Assembly (NCBI GenBank): GCA_027627225.1
Contig: CM051034.1
Location: 14,003,980-14,067,979 of the forward strand
Direction: 5' to 3'
DNA: 64,000 bases
Origin: Congeria kusceri
Taxonomy: Eukaryota; Mollusca; Bivalvia; Myida; Dreissenidae
Each line of letters starts with the position of its first letter. Position 1 is the stretch's first letter. The notes under the pieces were generated by a model. That model was not told the origin of the DNA and searched no databases. It saw nothing but the letters and a program-made list of their open reading frames with translations. The translations under genes were made by a program, and so were the position numbers. Of this stretch, positions 1 to 12,790 are shown in pieces.

Positions 1-519
1 ATGATGTTTTTTATTTAGTTACGCTTATTAACATCTGCGTCATAAAGAAATACCCATTCGGCTTAGTGTGGTAAAAGGCACAAGACATGTGTTATTTTTT
101 AACTAAACTATACGTCTATTTTAAAATTGGCAAACACACGACATAATGCATTAGGAGCCAAAACGTATGCACCTTTTCATAAAATAAATGATATTTGAAC
201 AATTTGACATAACGTTCAAGTTTACGTTTTCAACACTACGAAACTAGCTGAAAGTTCTCGTGTTGTATATAAAATATCGTGTACGGATCGGTGTTTCATG
301 CAATAAACATATTAATCAAACAAACCAAATGTTCTTGACGTGAATTATATACCAATGTAAACAAATGCTGTGACATACAAGATATTAAGGTGACCGAATA
401 AATTGTGCAGCACATCTTTTGTATGACTTAATATTTTATGTTCGGTTGGCTCGTTTTTACGCTATGTAAACGTATAATGTCGTACTATAGTGTAGTCCAT
501 TTGTGTTTAACATCACCAG

Positions 520-3500
520 GGCGATGAATGTGAGTTAGATGTAGACGAATGCGGTCCAGGGCACCGACCATGTGGCACTGGAGGAATATGTGAAAATACA
601 GTTGGGAGTTTTACGTAACTATTTTTGTATAAATGTTAAAACATGTTTAAAACAATGCAAATCGGATGACCAATCTTATAAACATTTATTTTGAAGTGAA
701 AATATGAGACAGTGCATGGGTATCTCTCGGCTTCCTTTCTGAAGTACTTTTCATAAACAACCATTGAAGATAGAAATATAATCGGAACTAGATGTGTCAC
801 AGACACGGATGCCCCCAAGACGCATTTTGAGACACAGACACAGGGCGTGTCGCCATCACTAATTTTTGTCTTCATACATTTATTGTCGTATATACTATAG
901 TTTGGAAAAAAACAAAAGGCCATAATTCTGCCCAAATTGGTCGCAGCCAAAATTATTTCCTTTATGATCACCTAAACATTAATGTTGTTCAGTCTTGCAA
1001 GTTTGAGCGAAATCCGCCCAGCCATTAAATTGAGTCCACACAATGACTTTCTGCTGATTACTGCTAATTATATGCACACACATAAAAATAAGAAGTAAAA
1101 AAATACACAGATATTAACTTAAATTAACAGGGGCGTAACTGGACGTACTCCTATACGTGCGTGCGTATAATTCGTTACGCTCATGTAAAACAATAAAAAT
1201 GATATAAACTTGAAAAATGCATTCAAAATAGTGTCCGTATGGGGGTAAGGCAAGATTTTAAGACATGACTAGCCAACGGATAAAATGTAGAGAAAATAAT
1301 CATCCTTCCATTGTTTTACGATTTTTGTATACGCCTTCTTAATATACATGTATACAAAAACATACGCATGTGCATGCACTATCTTCTGTGAGCAAAATAT
1401 TAACAAATAGATATAAGTAAGTACAACGGAATCGTCCGAAACAATGTGTCATAGTCACCATTATGTCACATTATAGTATGCATGAAGTCATATAGCTTTT
1501 ATATACGGATTGCTTCAATGACCATTTAACTTCGCGGAATATATTGGAAATGACAACTTGCTTGCCATCATATGTTAAGTAAATGATATTAACGATTTCA
1601 CATTTCCATTAATTGATACAACATGCAAAGATGCGCAAGCAGCCTGGTTCACATCTCATAAATGGCTTCAATATACTGTCAGTCAGGATGAGGTGCTTTG
1701 TTCCTGTTTTTGTTTTTTTGTTTGGAGATCTTCGCTGGATCGAGGATCATTGGGTAGAAAGTCTCTTGCATGTTCTCTGGTGGTTGTGTAGACCACTCCT
1801 TGAGCGGCACATTCTGGCACAAGCTGGACAAGGGAACCCTTGGCCAGTGGGACTCTGGGCTGTTGTTGCTTTTTCTCCGCAGCTTCTCTCCATTCCTCAA
1901 AGATCTTAGCACCTGCTTTGTGACAGTCGTCCATCTGCTTCTGTCGTTTGCCTATGTTTTCCCAGTCCTTCTGTGGGATGCCAGCTGCACTGAGTTGGCG
2001 CTTCGGCTGATCCTTGAAGCGCTTTCGTGGGGCGCTTCTGACACGTTTGTCCTTGCTTAGCTAGCCATAGAACACAGTTTTGGGCATTTATGTGTCCTCC
2101 ATACGTGACAGGTGTCAAGCCAAGCGCAGCTGTCGGGTCAAAAGCATGGCTTCGATGCTGGGGACGTTGGATCGCTCCAAGACTTCTATGTGTGTCAATG
2201 TGTGTCAAATAGTCACTACACTTGATGCTCACGATGGTCCGGAGGCATCGTTGATGGAATCGTTCCAGAAGCTGCCCTTGTTTTCGGTACAGAACCCAAG
2301 CTACAGGAGAGCGGTGACAACTACAGCTCAGTACACTTTAATCATCGTTGATAAGCGCAGGGAACGATTCTTCAAGCGCCAAAAGGAGCTTTGGATTTGG
2401 CGAGGCGATTGCATTGTTTAAATGTATTGTGCAAGTACATATTAACATTTCAAGACTGTTGAAACATCGTAACTGAGGAGTTACGATGGGGACTAATGAA
2501 CATATACAAATAAAACATACATCAATTCGGCGCATGTGGTTAACATTTCTGCGAGCTTCAAAAATTGCCATTCTGATTAAACTGTAGACCAAGGCAATTA
2601 GTTAACTAGGGTAAAATAAATGCTTTAATCGGACGGTGTTATATTTTATTGTGCAGTCAGTGACATTCGAACGGAGGTTTTATTTTATGTAAAGCAATAA
2701 ATGTAAATACATTCACATGCAATTCTCTATTTGTTTCTTCTGACAGTTTATGGGAAGCAAAATAACGACCCGTATTTTATAAATGTGCGTAAACTCAAAA
2801 CACGGCCAGGTACGCCCCTGATTAAGTAAATTACGACAAAAACAATATAAACAAACACACGAAAGAAACACAAGACGCATGAAAGTGCAACTACATATAT
2901 TTAAATATGATGATAACCGTTTCACAAAAGATATATTAAATCGATTGCAAATTTGGATACTTTTAAATCCAGTACTAACTAAACAGTGCACATGGGGTAA
3001 GTTTAGCTTTCGAATATTTTGTTGATGAAATAAAATATAGGAATCAGTCAGTCTATATTTTCTGTTAAAGGTGTGTTTGCCTGCGTGGTTGGAGTGGTTA
3101 TCATTGCCATGATAAGGTCGGAAATGAAACACAGTGTATTCCGGGATGGACGGGAGCATTATGCCGTGACGATATAGACGAATGTAAAGACTTGTAAGTG
3201 TACTTACATACACACCTGGTGGACGTTTCAATGCATTGCGTATTTTATCAACCGTATCTAAAAAGAAATACAATTTTAAGTATATTATTTAAAACATCCG
3301 GGTTTACTGGACAAGCTTAGAAACAATCAATGAGAACAACATTCACAATACAATGCTTACATGTTAAAGAATATTTCGATTCATGCATTATAATGCATTC
3401 AATAAAGTTACAAATTAACACAAATATGCATCAAAATAACTTCGATATGTACTATTAGATTTTGTCCGATTATATAATTTAGTTAAGGCGATTTCCAGAA

Positions 3501-5221
3501 AATGCCATGTTTGTTATCATACAACAGGTCGCTGTTTACTTGTAAAACCCATCAGCGTTGCGTAAACGCCCGTGGCAATTACTCATGTGATTGTGACTAC
3601 GGTTGGACAGGAGAGCACTGCGAAACGGATATCGATGAATGCACACCTGCAAATAAAACCTGCAAAAATGGTGCTACTTGTCAAAATCAAGAGGGTTCAT
3701 ATGAGTGCGTATGTCCCCCAGAATGGACTGGTAAAAACTGTTCGCAGAAAAACTACTGTTATTTATCACCGTGCGTAAATAATGCTGCGTGCTTAAATGA
3801 GCCAAGTGGAAGGAATTGTTCTTGCTCTGTCGGATGGCAAGGCAAAGATTGCGATGATGACATAGATGAATGTTCACATACACCATGCATGAACAATGGC
3901 AACTGTACCAACACGAAAGGATCGTCTTCTTGTGACTGTCCAGTGGGATGGGAAGGACATGTATGTGAAATGGATGTTAACGAATGTTTGCAAAACGCAT
4001 CTCTTTGCATGCATGGATCAGCTTGTAACAACGTCAAAGGGTCATATATATGTAAATGTACACTCGGTTTCGAAGGGACCAACTGCGAAACTGACATAGA
4101 TGAGTGTGTGTCGGAACCATGTCTGAACAACGGGACTTGTAACAACACCGGTGGTTCATACAGCTGCGTTTGTGGACAAAACTTTACCGGAAATAACTGC
4201 GAAAAGGAACTATCTGCAAATTTTGAACCATTTTCTGGTAATAAGTACATACTAGTATATACAATTAGTTCATACGTGTGTGTATGCTCTTCGAAGTTTT
4301 TATTTCATTTACGAATGTTGTGATTTAAACTAATTATAAGTTCATGTTCATATACGAATGTTCTGAACCACAAATTATCTGTAAATAAAGGTTGTCCTGT
4401 GTGGCACTAATATATCGATATTGTGTTACAGATTCGGGTAACGGAGGTGATAATACATGGGCTATCGTGGGCCCTGTTGTGGGGGCCGTGGTTACTGTTG
4501 GCGCCGTAGCAGCGGGTGTGTTTGTGTACAAAAAATGGAGGTAATTGCTGAAATTAAATTTCCTTATTATCATTAATACTAATGATCAAATATTACATAG
4601 GATGTATGCATCGTTCTACTGTTGGATTCTTACATGTTTCATAGCTATGTATAATATTTGATCAGTTTGGCTTTCTCTTGTAAAAATGCCGAAAATAACA
4701 ATTGTATGGTTTCTTAGTACGGCGACCTAATCTCTGAAAGTATGTTACATCGAATTACTAACTTTAAAAGAGACGTTCAATTTAAGAACAGTTTAGAAAG
4801 TACTAGTAGTATAAACAGAAGGATATAAGGTTTTCTGATATTTGCTAACAATTATATGTTTCTATTGTTTGCGTTTGACCTACGTAATATATATTAATTA
4901 CGTTGAAAGTCACGTGATGCCTATTCAAATTCAATACCGGGTACGGTATACTTAGGGTATTGATATATTAAGTCTTCTTCTTTATAATTTTGTAAGATGT
5001 TTTTTCTTGATGTATATGTTTGAGGTAAGCTGGTTTGCTCTCGATTGAGGCAAACTGAACATTTGAAGCTTGTTAGTGATCATTCTACACTTGCTAGGTT
5101 CAACAAAACGCACAGTGAATTTTCGTCAGATGGTTTACAACGAAACCAAAAAACTGAAGAAAAATCTGCAATGCCTGTACAAACGAAGTTTCACGTGACG
5201 AAAACGAGGATAGTGCGTTAG
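520..5221 (+). CDS. EGF-repeat membrane protein A (5' partial)
   Basis: Last five coding exons of a single-pass EGF-repeat receptor-like protein; the signal-peptide and leader exons lie left of the window. Exons: 520-614, 3071-3193, 3528-4237, 4432-4540, 5098-5221; phases agree at every junction and 387 codons including the stop are visible. Order: an EGF split over the first two exons, six EGF modules in the large exon (mostly calcium-binding type, starting D-I-D-E-C or D-V-N-E-C), a short linker, a transmembrane helix (IVGPVVGAVVTVGAVAAG) and a 40-residue basic tail. The tail contains N-K-T-H-S and, near its end, Q-T-K-F-H-V-T, shared with paralogues B to D. No stop, frameshift or lost Cys was seen, so A looks functional. 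EGF repeats suggest an extracellular adhesion or recognition role, but no ligand can be inferred. Its closest relative here is C. Confidence 0.8.
615..3070. other. Gene A intron with LINE fragment
   Basis: A 2.5-kb intron between two EGF exons. It is AT-rich and non-coding apart from a degraded minus-strand retroelement at about 1640-2420. The remaining ORFs are short and show no family signal. Confidence 0.6.
1640..2420 (-). mobile_element. Degraded non-LTR retrotransposon, RT 3' end
   Basis: The minus strand encodes, over two or three frames and stops, the typical C-terminal part of a non-LTR reverse transcriptase. A stretch reading L-E-R-S-N-V-P-S-I-E-A-M is followed by R-M-E-D-T and K-T-V-F-Y-G. 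Then come A-P-R-K-R-F-K-D and A-G-I-P-Q-K-D-W-E, the usual wording after the RT core in such elements. Its GC content is visibly higher than that of the surrounding intron. It is an old fragment with no intact ORF; the exact clade is not decided. Confidence 0.6.
3528..4237 (+). CDS. Gene A large exon, six EGF modules
   Basis: One exon carries six consecutive EGF modules with no internal intron. Module 1 begins S-L-F-T-C. Modules 2, 4, 5 and 6 begin with calcium-binding D-[IV]-[DN]-E-C. Module 3 begins K-N-Y-C and lacks that signature. It starts after an acaacag acceptor and ends at ttttctg|gtaata in phase 1. The ORF runs past the donor to a stop at 4321, which is intronic. Confidence 0.85.
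4432..4540 (+). CDS. Gene A transmembrane exon
   Basis: After a ttacag acceptor the exon encodes a short Gly/Asn linker ending N-T-W, about 22 apolar residues with G-P-V-V-G and V-A-A-G, then basic Y-K-K-W-R. The N-T-W start and (V/A)AG(I/V)xV centre recur in B, C and D. Confidence 0.85.
5098..5221 (+). CDS. Gene A cytoplasmic-tail exon
   Basis: The exon joins in phase 2 (tgg ag|g ttc). Its 40 residues begin R-F-N-K-T-H-S and end with Q-T-K-F-H-V-T-K-T-R-I-V-R before TAG at 5219. Paralogue C stops right after the matching F-H-L-T, so A has a six-residue extension from loss of that stop. Confidence 0.75.
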
Positions 5222-5549
5222 TAGACAGAGCAAGCCATGCCATTGACCTGATGACGCGTCAGTAGTAGCAGAGTTTGTGAATGACACTGAAGGAATTAGT
5301 AACTGATGCAAGACGGGTACAATACGCATGGAACGTTACATTTCATTTTACTTTAAGATGTGCTTCTTTGGATTATATTGCTGGTGTGTTAAAGTTTGAC
5401 AAGGAAAGTAAATTGAATAGTTTGATAGTTTAATAATTGAACTCTCATCTCTGTCGTTATCATGATATTCAAATATCCAAATAACAATGAAATAGTATTT
5501 TTTAATATTGTTTTTACTTGGTCCTAATGGCAAATTTTATTGCTTTATC

Positions 5550-5606
5550 AATAAACAGAGTTTTGTTTCATTCTTTTATGTAGTTGATTTTTGCTTTGTT
5601 AATAAA
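5550..5606 (+). promoter_or_regulatory. Candidate poly(A) signals of gene A
   Basis: AATAAA occurs at 5550-5555 and 5601-5606, about 330-385 nt after the stop of A. The second lies in a segment conserved downstream of paralogue C. Confidence 0.5.
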
Positions 5607-5871
5607 CAGAATTTGTATTACAAGACTATTTTTAAAAATAAACTCACATCTGACATGTAAGTGGGAGTAAACTCAGGTGTGCTTGTATTTAACCTTATCG
5701 TAAAGGAGTTGTCTATCGAAACAAAAATACACCCAAAACATCGATCCAACGACAGTAAATGTATCTGCTTGTATACTCTAAACTTAAAAAAATAATAATA
5801 TTGTAACAAAGAAACTATTGCCCCAAACCAGTTACTAGATTTGTTGTTCTACTACTAATAATAATAATAAT

Positions 5872-5972
<101 letters not shown>

Positions 5973-6492
5973 ACTCTTAGAGCCGAGAGCTGACTGTAAA
6001 TGAATTTACAATATAACAATGGGTTTGTGTTATCTTAAATGTAAGTGTTCTGTACAAATGGTTAAGAAATACGACAATTTGCAATAGGTCGAATTTATTA
6101 TCTAAATATTAAAATAATATGTATTTTTTATTAGTTCATTTCGTGGTTCTTTTCTTTCGGAAGGTCAGATGAAAAGATGGTATTTCAGCGTATTCGATAG
6201 TGCAAATGCCATAAACAGCAGAGCTAAATAGTGATTCTTAAGAATCTTAAGGAACAAAGATAATAAAATATGCAAGATCTTTATTAATAAATATTTTCAG
6301 CTACTGATTATAGTAAATAAATATACGTTTAACACGGCATTGATTCGCATTAGTTAAAGTAGAAAAACGTGATTATTTAATGTGTGTATGATTTCGATTA
6401 TCCTCTTCAATGACAGTGGTTGGGTTTCCTAAACAGGTTTTACAGTTTAAAAAGATTAATTGATTATGCTGATGCAGCTGATGCTAAGTATA

Positions 6493-6549
<57 letters not shown>

Positions 6550-6632
6550 ATGATTATGATGATGATGATAATAAGGATGTCGATGACGACAATGAAGATG
6601 ACGATGAAGATAACGAAAACGACGACGATGAT
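6493..6632. repeat. (ATG)n microsatellite, partly degenerate
   Basis: Pure ATG units over the first 55 bp or so, then interrupted GAT/GAC units. It corresponds to the much longer tract at 30337-30790 in the duplicated block. Confidence 0.9.
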
Positions 6633-7354
6633 GATTCTTATTTAAGAAAGGTATTTTATAATGTCTATGTTCGAAAACGCTTGGTACGAACGGAATATAC
6701 GCTAATGTACATGCCGATTTACTCCAGATGCATCACCAGCTATCGCATACAGAAATTGTACGATAAAAAGTAACGAAAACGTTATTAATTTACCGATTCC
6801 AAAGCGTTTTATTTTTTATTTATTTTTTTCTTTAAGATGTCTGTTAGAAACGACTTCTGCAAAGTTGTATTTTATTATCATATTTATGAACCGCTGCTTT
6901 ATACAATATTGTCCAAAACATCTAGAAGCAGTATAATGTTATGTAATACTTAAAATAACTGTATATTAACACGCAATATAGCACTGTTTAATACATTTGT
7001 CCAAGGTCACAATTATTGCGATACTGCGTGTTGTTGCTTCCAAAGATAATATGACAGTATATGAAGATATAAGCTCGCAAATTTAATAAGCCAAATACTG
7101 ATGAGGACTGAGTGTTTATCAAATGTGTTCATTATAAGAAACCACTTGAGAACTCAATATTTGAAAGGATGATATTACATTTTCTCTCCAGCTTTTCAAC
7201 TACAGACAATCTCGGACACAGTAGTTCAAACAATCAAAATCCCTCAAAAAACGCATTTTCAGACGAAATTTTCAATAACATGGCTGGCTGGTCTTATAAG
7301 ACTTCACACATGAGTACTTTACTCTATATATGATGATTTATAACAGGACATTGT

Positions 7355-7440
7355 CAATAACAATCTTCAGCATAACAACAAATCTGAAATTGAAACCCTG
7401 AACTATTCTTAGCGATAATCCGTTAAAACCATATCGATGA
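7355..7440 (+). promoter_or_regulatory. Conserved upstream block of gene B
   Basis: A segment containing cagcataacaac, about 170-255 bp upstream of the start codon of B. It recurs upstream of D (31400-31485) and, more diverged, of C (25132-25222). The function is inferred only from position and conservation. Confidence 0.4.
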
Positions 7441-7610
7441 CATGTTTCTGACTTAGGTTTAGATTGTTATTGCATATCAGAGTTTTTAAATAGCTTTGGT
7501 TGCCTGGACTTTTCGAACGCGAGCTTATAAGCTCTAAATGGAATTGCATACATCTGACGAGAGAGTTTTACTTACTCAACCGGCTAAAGCAGCTGCACAT
7601 TAAGACAAAC

Positions 7611-7688
7611 ATGAGGCTATTGGAAGGACTGATTTACCTTGTTAGTGCGGCCGTACTGATATACAGCATCGTTAATGATTCAACCGGA
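7611..7688 (+). CDS. Gene B signal-peptide exon
   Basis: Encodes 26 residues, MRLLEGLIYLVSAAV and onward, a hydrophobic signal peptide, ending in phase 0 at gtgagt. It is close to the first exon of D (MRLWPSVLYLVSAMV). Confidence 0.65.
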
Positions 7689-7738
7689 GTGAGTATCGAT
7701 TAAGATATGTGTTTCTACTGTTTTGCTTTAAAAGTACC

Positions 7739-7786
7739 ATTTATTTATTGATTTATTGATTTACTGATTTATTGATTTATTGATTT

Positions 7787-7818
<32 letters not shown>

Positions 7819-7838
7819 TCTATTTATTTATATTTATT
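7739..7838. repeat. (TTTA)n microsatellite at lost acceptor
   Basis: TTTATTGA then TTTA units ending directly against the second coding exon of B, where D has attcaatag. Confidence 0.9.
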
Positions 7839-9904
7839 TGCTGCAACAACTACTGTACTGTAGAACCTGACATAGCATGTGGTAACCTGACGTATTACGG
7901 ACCATACACGGCCAGTTGCAACATTACAGATCCCACGCCGTGTGAATGTAAAGTTGGTTTCGTGGTAAGACAAACGTGTTTATTTAATTTGTGTCACATA
8001 ATTAAATGTGTCTGTTGTTGATCGTGAGAAAGAGGAGTATAATAATTAACGACGATGTTTGGTATCCTATTATTTGCTTACAGGGACCTACATGTAAATT
8101 AGATAAAGACGAATGCGAGATGGGACATCCTTGCATTAACAGAGGACCATGTATTAACACAGTGGGAAGCTTTGCGTAATTAATTAAAACCATTTTTAAG
8201 ATAATGTGCTCTTAGGAAGTACAACATACATGAAGTAACATAAATGATGTCATCAAAGTATTTTACTATTAATATTGTTGTTAACTGTATTACGAAATAT
8301 ATATCTACTGCTTAGCGACCAATTTTTCGCCCTTACCAATTTTTCGTCCACTACTGAAAACCAGTCAAAACCACAAACAAATACTTTTAATCATACTGTA
8401 GTCGATTTGCCTTGTTGTGGTTTTTTGTTGTTGTTAAACTTCAGCCGATTATTGCAGGAATCCTTAAGTATTCCGTATTATAATATCCATGTATACAAAC
8501 GATGCACTACTGGCCTTGTCGGGTGCACGTCATCACGTCATCACACACTCGCTCATTGTTTGAGGCGCTGGAGGGGGTTCTTTTTTCCAGAAGGCATTTT
8601 ACTTCCAGACGATTGTTTTGTTCGTGAATCATGAATGACTCTGGATTTGTAAACGACCCCTTCCACTTCTAACTAAATATATTTAAATTATTAAGTGTAA
8701 AAATAAAATGATACTTGTACAAACACTTCAGTACCCCTGTTCGGGCCTCAGTTGTTGCTATTTATAATTTGTAAGTGTGGCTTACGGATATAGGTTAGCG
8801 TATTATTCAGAAGTGAAATGTAAACACAAATGATGTGTTCTATAATGGTGTATCATCCTTAAAATAGAAAAATAAGCAGTTTGTTAATCAACATATTTTG
8901 TTGAGTATCAAGACAATTGTACACTGCCTCAGTGTTGAGCATGTTCAGGTGGGTAACAAAAGTGATTGTGTGAACATTTGAAAATGGCATTTATCTCACA
9001 AAAGCTTTTTTTAAATGAGATAATATTACGAAAAATATTTTAAAATTCGCTTTTGACAATAACACGTTTTTTAAAGGTGGGCAAATAATTGGTACAGTTG
9101 TTAATAAGTATGCAGAATAGGTTTTGTTTTTTCGCACGTGACATAATTCGATTTATTCCAATTGATTTTGAACAAAAATATTATAGTTTATTGTCGTAGG
9201 TGACCAATATTGCTTTTGCCAAGTTTCATTACAAACTGTTTGGTAAGTCGCGTGTAAGACGCAAAAAACCTCCAATTTCCGGGCGAAAATGGGTCGCTAA
9301 ACAGTAATAATAGAGTATTTTATTTAACATTCTTTAACTCCCGAATTTTGCAGTTCCTTCGATTAACTGTCTGTTACAGCTCTTGTAAACAGACTGAGAA
9401 TTTAAAAATACTCTCGCAACTATATGAGTCCAAAGGTTGACATGTATTTTCGTAAATATATATTTTAAAAATTATATTTACATATTTTACAATAGTTAAA
9501 TGTGTATAATTGCTGACAGATTACATACTTGGCTCCGAGGCTGGAAAGGCAGTCACTGTGAAAATGAAACCGGAGAATGCATGCCGGGATGGACGTTACC
9601 GAGATATACACGTGATATTGACGAATGCAAGAATGTGTAAGTGTGGATAAATAATGTTTTGCTCAGTGTGTCTGTGTGTGTTTAAATGTCAATCAACATT
9701 TTAACACTTACCGACGTGGGAAACGATATTTTCTTAATTCGAAATTTATTAATAAACAAATAAATTAAAGGACATATTATGAACGGTATCACACTAGTCG
9801 AGTATGTTTCTAGTATCGATAATGTATTTGAATTAAGTATAAAAGAGTATTTAAGTCTCAGACTGTTATAATAATCCATATAACCATTTAAATATACTCT
9901 GCAG

Positions 9905-10707
9905 ATCACTCTGTACTCAGAACACTGGCAATTACACTTGCGAAGGTGACGACGGTTGGGCTGGATCTAATTGTACAGAGGACATCAACGAATGTGACCA
10001 CAACCCATGTCAGCACTCTGGCACTTGCAATAACACATCGGAGTCATACCAGTGTCTTTGTCCTCCATGATGGACAGGAACAGACAGTAGAACTGATGCA
10101 AATTAGTGTGTGCAAGCTTTTTGTGAACATGGGGCAACCTGTAACGACACAGAAGGTTCATATAAGTGGATTTGCTCCCCGGAGTGGATTGGTCAAAACT
10201 GTTCGCAAACAAATGTGTGTTATCCATCTCCGTGCCGGAACAATGGCACATGCAGCGTCGAAGCAACGGGCGCTAAATGCTCTTGTCTAGCTGGTTGGAC
10301 AGGAGAGAATTGCTCGAATGATATTGATGAATGTGCTACTCTACTAGTGTCACCTTGTATGCACAATGGGCATTGCAACAATACAGATGGATTGTGTGTG
10401 TGCGAATGTCTAGAAGGATGGACTGGTCTTAAGTGTGAGCAAGATGTGAATGAATGCGCAGAAATGCCATCTCTCTGCATGCACAAGTCCGTTGTTAACA
10501 ACATAGACGGTTCCTACGACTGCCAGTGTGGTGCAGGCTTGAGCGGGCGAAACTGTGAAATCGACATAGACGAATGTCTAATAGAGCCATGTCACAACAA
10601 TGGGGCTTGTAACAATACCATTGGTTCCTTTGACTGTGCATTTGCCCAAAACTGGACTGGGGCCACATACGACACGGATTTAACAGCGAGTTTTGCACTA
10701 CTTACTG
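9905..10707 (+). pseudogene. Gene B large EGF exon with two stops
   Basis: Seven EGF modules can be traced. The first has lost about seven residues and a Cys pair relative to D. Stops at 10068-10070 and 10104-10106 fall in modules 2 and 3. The reading frame is otherwise open to 10707. Cys replacements include C-E-T-D changed to D-S-R-T-D and C-A-C-A changed to C-A-F-A. Confidence 0.8.
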
Positions 10708-10927
10708 GTGTTAAGTGCCTGTCTAAATTAACATCCAAGCCTGCATGTCGCTTATTTTATTTGCATTCAATGTGAAAGATCCATGCTGCCCGTTCAGCAT
10801 ATATTCCTTTGGGTATTCAGCCATAAACGAGTAAATACATATTTCCTTTCATGGGTACTTCGAAACGCATGTCGTTTTCTTTTAATATACATCGATATAT
10901 AACAAACATTATTGTTGTAACTTTCAG

Positions 10928-11036
10928 GTGCAGGTTTTGGAGCGGAGAGTACGTGGGTGATCCTTGGTCCGGTGCTTGTGTGCGTGCTGGTAGTTGGAGG
11001 AATCGTAGACGGTATTGTGGTTTTCAACAAGCATCA
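10928..11036 (+). pseudogene. Gene B transmembrane exon
   Basis: Encodes S-T-W-V-I-L-G-P-V-L and onward, almost identical to D, but with Ala replaced by Asp in the helix (I-V-D-G-I-V-V). The acceptor ctttcag and donor gtaagt are intact. Confidence 0.7.
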
Positions 11037-11608
11037 GTAAGTACTGCACTGTTTCATTGTTACTTTGATAAGGAACACTTAATTTCCCAGTTCAGTTATA
11101 CATGGATACATTTTCACTTTTCTTCAGTGTACATGTTAATTCTCTAATGCGTTGTATGGCATGACACACATATATAAATGCCTGCTTTCGAGAGTAGGAT
11201 TTAAGAAAACAGTATAATTTAATTGTATGTTGCACGTCTAATTTGGACACGAATAACACGTTTGCACTTGAAGTGATTCAATTGTATGTCACTTGCACTT
11301 CGGGAATATTCAAATGAATATATAATTTTAAATACGTAAATGTTCAATCGAGAGAAGTTTTAAGTTAGAAATGTCAAGTCCTTCATAAAAAATAAAGCAA
11401 CACGGTTCACCGTTTATGTAAATACTATTAATGCGTGCTATTTTGGACATTGATTCAAGGATCAGCATTTTAAGAAGGTTTGTTTCAATAAAGTCATGGA
11501 AAGTCATGGAAACACCTCTTTAGCATTGGATTATTTTGAGTACCTGAATATGATACTTTGGACATAAAAACGGAGGTATTAATGTAAAAATAATTATGTC
11601 TCCCTCAG

Positions 11609-11908
11609 GTTCATGAAAACGCACACTGAGTCCTCATCACCAGTTGAATTTAACGAAGCTTTGAAACCTGTTGATTGTTCCTCTATACCAGGTCGAACAA
11701 AGTTCAACATGACGTAACAGAAACTGCTGCTAATAAGCCTAAAGCCACAGAGTCCGCTGTGAGGGACAAAGGCGAGGCGTCCGCAGCTCAGGTGAAGCCA
11801 CCCTTGGTGGATAGAATAAAGGAAACCTTTGCAGCGGGAGCAAGGCGGGTACAAGCCTTTGGATCGGGACTGTGGCTTGGCATTAAAGAATTTGTTTCGC
11901 GTGTTTAG
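11609..11908 (+). pseudogene. Gene B tail exon with two frames
   Basis: From the first acceptor (tccctcag, 11608) the frame gives M-K-T-H-T-E and ends P-G-R-T-K-F-N-M-T, stop 11715-11717. From the second acceptor (ctataccag, 11691), 83 nt later, the same incoming phase reads another frame for 72 codons to TAG at 11906. It ends F-A-A-G-A-R-R-V-Q-A-F-G and, last, F-V-S-R-V. The same two-frame layout is present in D. Confidence 0.65.
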
Positions 11909-12440
11909 ATAACACGTTGGACTGTTTTAGGACTCGCCAATTTGTATAAATTTGTGTAATACTTAGCGTGTTGTTATATTCGCTTTACTTTCATGTATAA
12001 AGTGTAGTACACGTGTAGTATAATATTTACGTACGATTTAACCAAGACGTTATCCAGAGAGATGTGTGGTAATTATCTGTTATCAAGTTTTTTGTCTATT
12101 GTTATACTCGTTTTATTAACATAAACAACACTTAAATACAACAACAGTGTATTTAAAAATCCCCATTCTAACATACTTAACAGCATACTAGTACAAGTAA
12201 CGTACTAATAAGACTAACACAAAAATAGATTTAGTCCATTGACATGTATCATTTGATTTCTATTAGTTCCACGTGCAATGTCACATAAAAAAACACTTTA
12301 CAACAAAGCAAATAAATAACATATATACAACATCAAGAATTATAATAGCTAACAAAAATTATCACAGGCGATAATACAATCTGATTTAGGTAAACAAAAT
12401 GTGGTAAATGCATGCATACAATTCAAGTGACTCTTGCTAT

Positions 12441-12790
12441 ATTAATTTATGCAAAGTTGAACAAAACCTAAAACAAAACATATACTTCATATTAATTTAT
12501 GCAAAGTTGAACAAAACCTAAAACAAAAAATATACTTCATATTAAATTATGCAACGTTGAACAAAACCTAAAACAAAAAATATACTTCATATTAATTTAT
12601 GCAAAGTTGAACAAAACCTAAAACAAAAAATATACTTCATATTAATTTATGCAAAGTTGAACAAAACCTAAAACAAAAAATATACTTCATATTAATTTAT
12701 GCAAAGTTGAACAAAACCTAAAACAAAAAATATACTTCATATTAATTTAGGCAAAGTTGAACAAAACCTAAAACAAAAAATATACTTCAT
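12441..12790. repeat. Minisatellite, 7 x 50 bp
   Basis: Seven head-to-tail units of exactly 50 bp beginning attaatttatgcaaagttga, with one or two substitutions in units 1, 3 and 7. There are no unique spacers, so it is not CRISPR-like. Confidence 0.97.

Larger units (their letters stand above)
7611..11908 (+). pseudogene. EGF-repeat membrane protein B (pseudogene)
   Basis: Paralogue of D that has lost coding capacity. Recognisable exons: 7611-7688 (signal peptide MRLLEGLIYLVSAAV), about 7839-7964, 8084-8175, 9520-9636, 9905-10707, 10928-11036 and 11609-11717, plus an alternative tail 11692-11908. Damage: the exon at 7839 has no visible AG acceptor because a (TTTA)n tract abuts it; exon 9520 has lost both Cys of its CxC; in-frame TGA at 10068 and TAG at 10104 interrupt the large exon; several EGF Cys are substituted; the donor after 10707 is weak; and the TM helix has gained an Asp (I-V-D-G). 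Total length is still divisible by three, so the gene died recently and mostly by point change. It belongs to the A-B block duplicated as C-D. Confidence 0.75.

Noticed and set aside
3759..4250. Minus-strand 163-codon ORF
   Set aside because: Antisense shadow of the EGF exon of gene A; similar shadows occur opposite the EGF exons of B, C and D.
6420..6773. Asp-rich ORF over (ATG)n
   Set aside because: Translation of a microsatellite with no conserved flanks; the other frames are open too.
12441..12790. CRISPR-like array
   Set aside because: Units are contiguous with no spacers and the genome is eukaryotic; it is a minisatellite.
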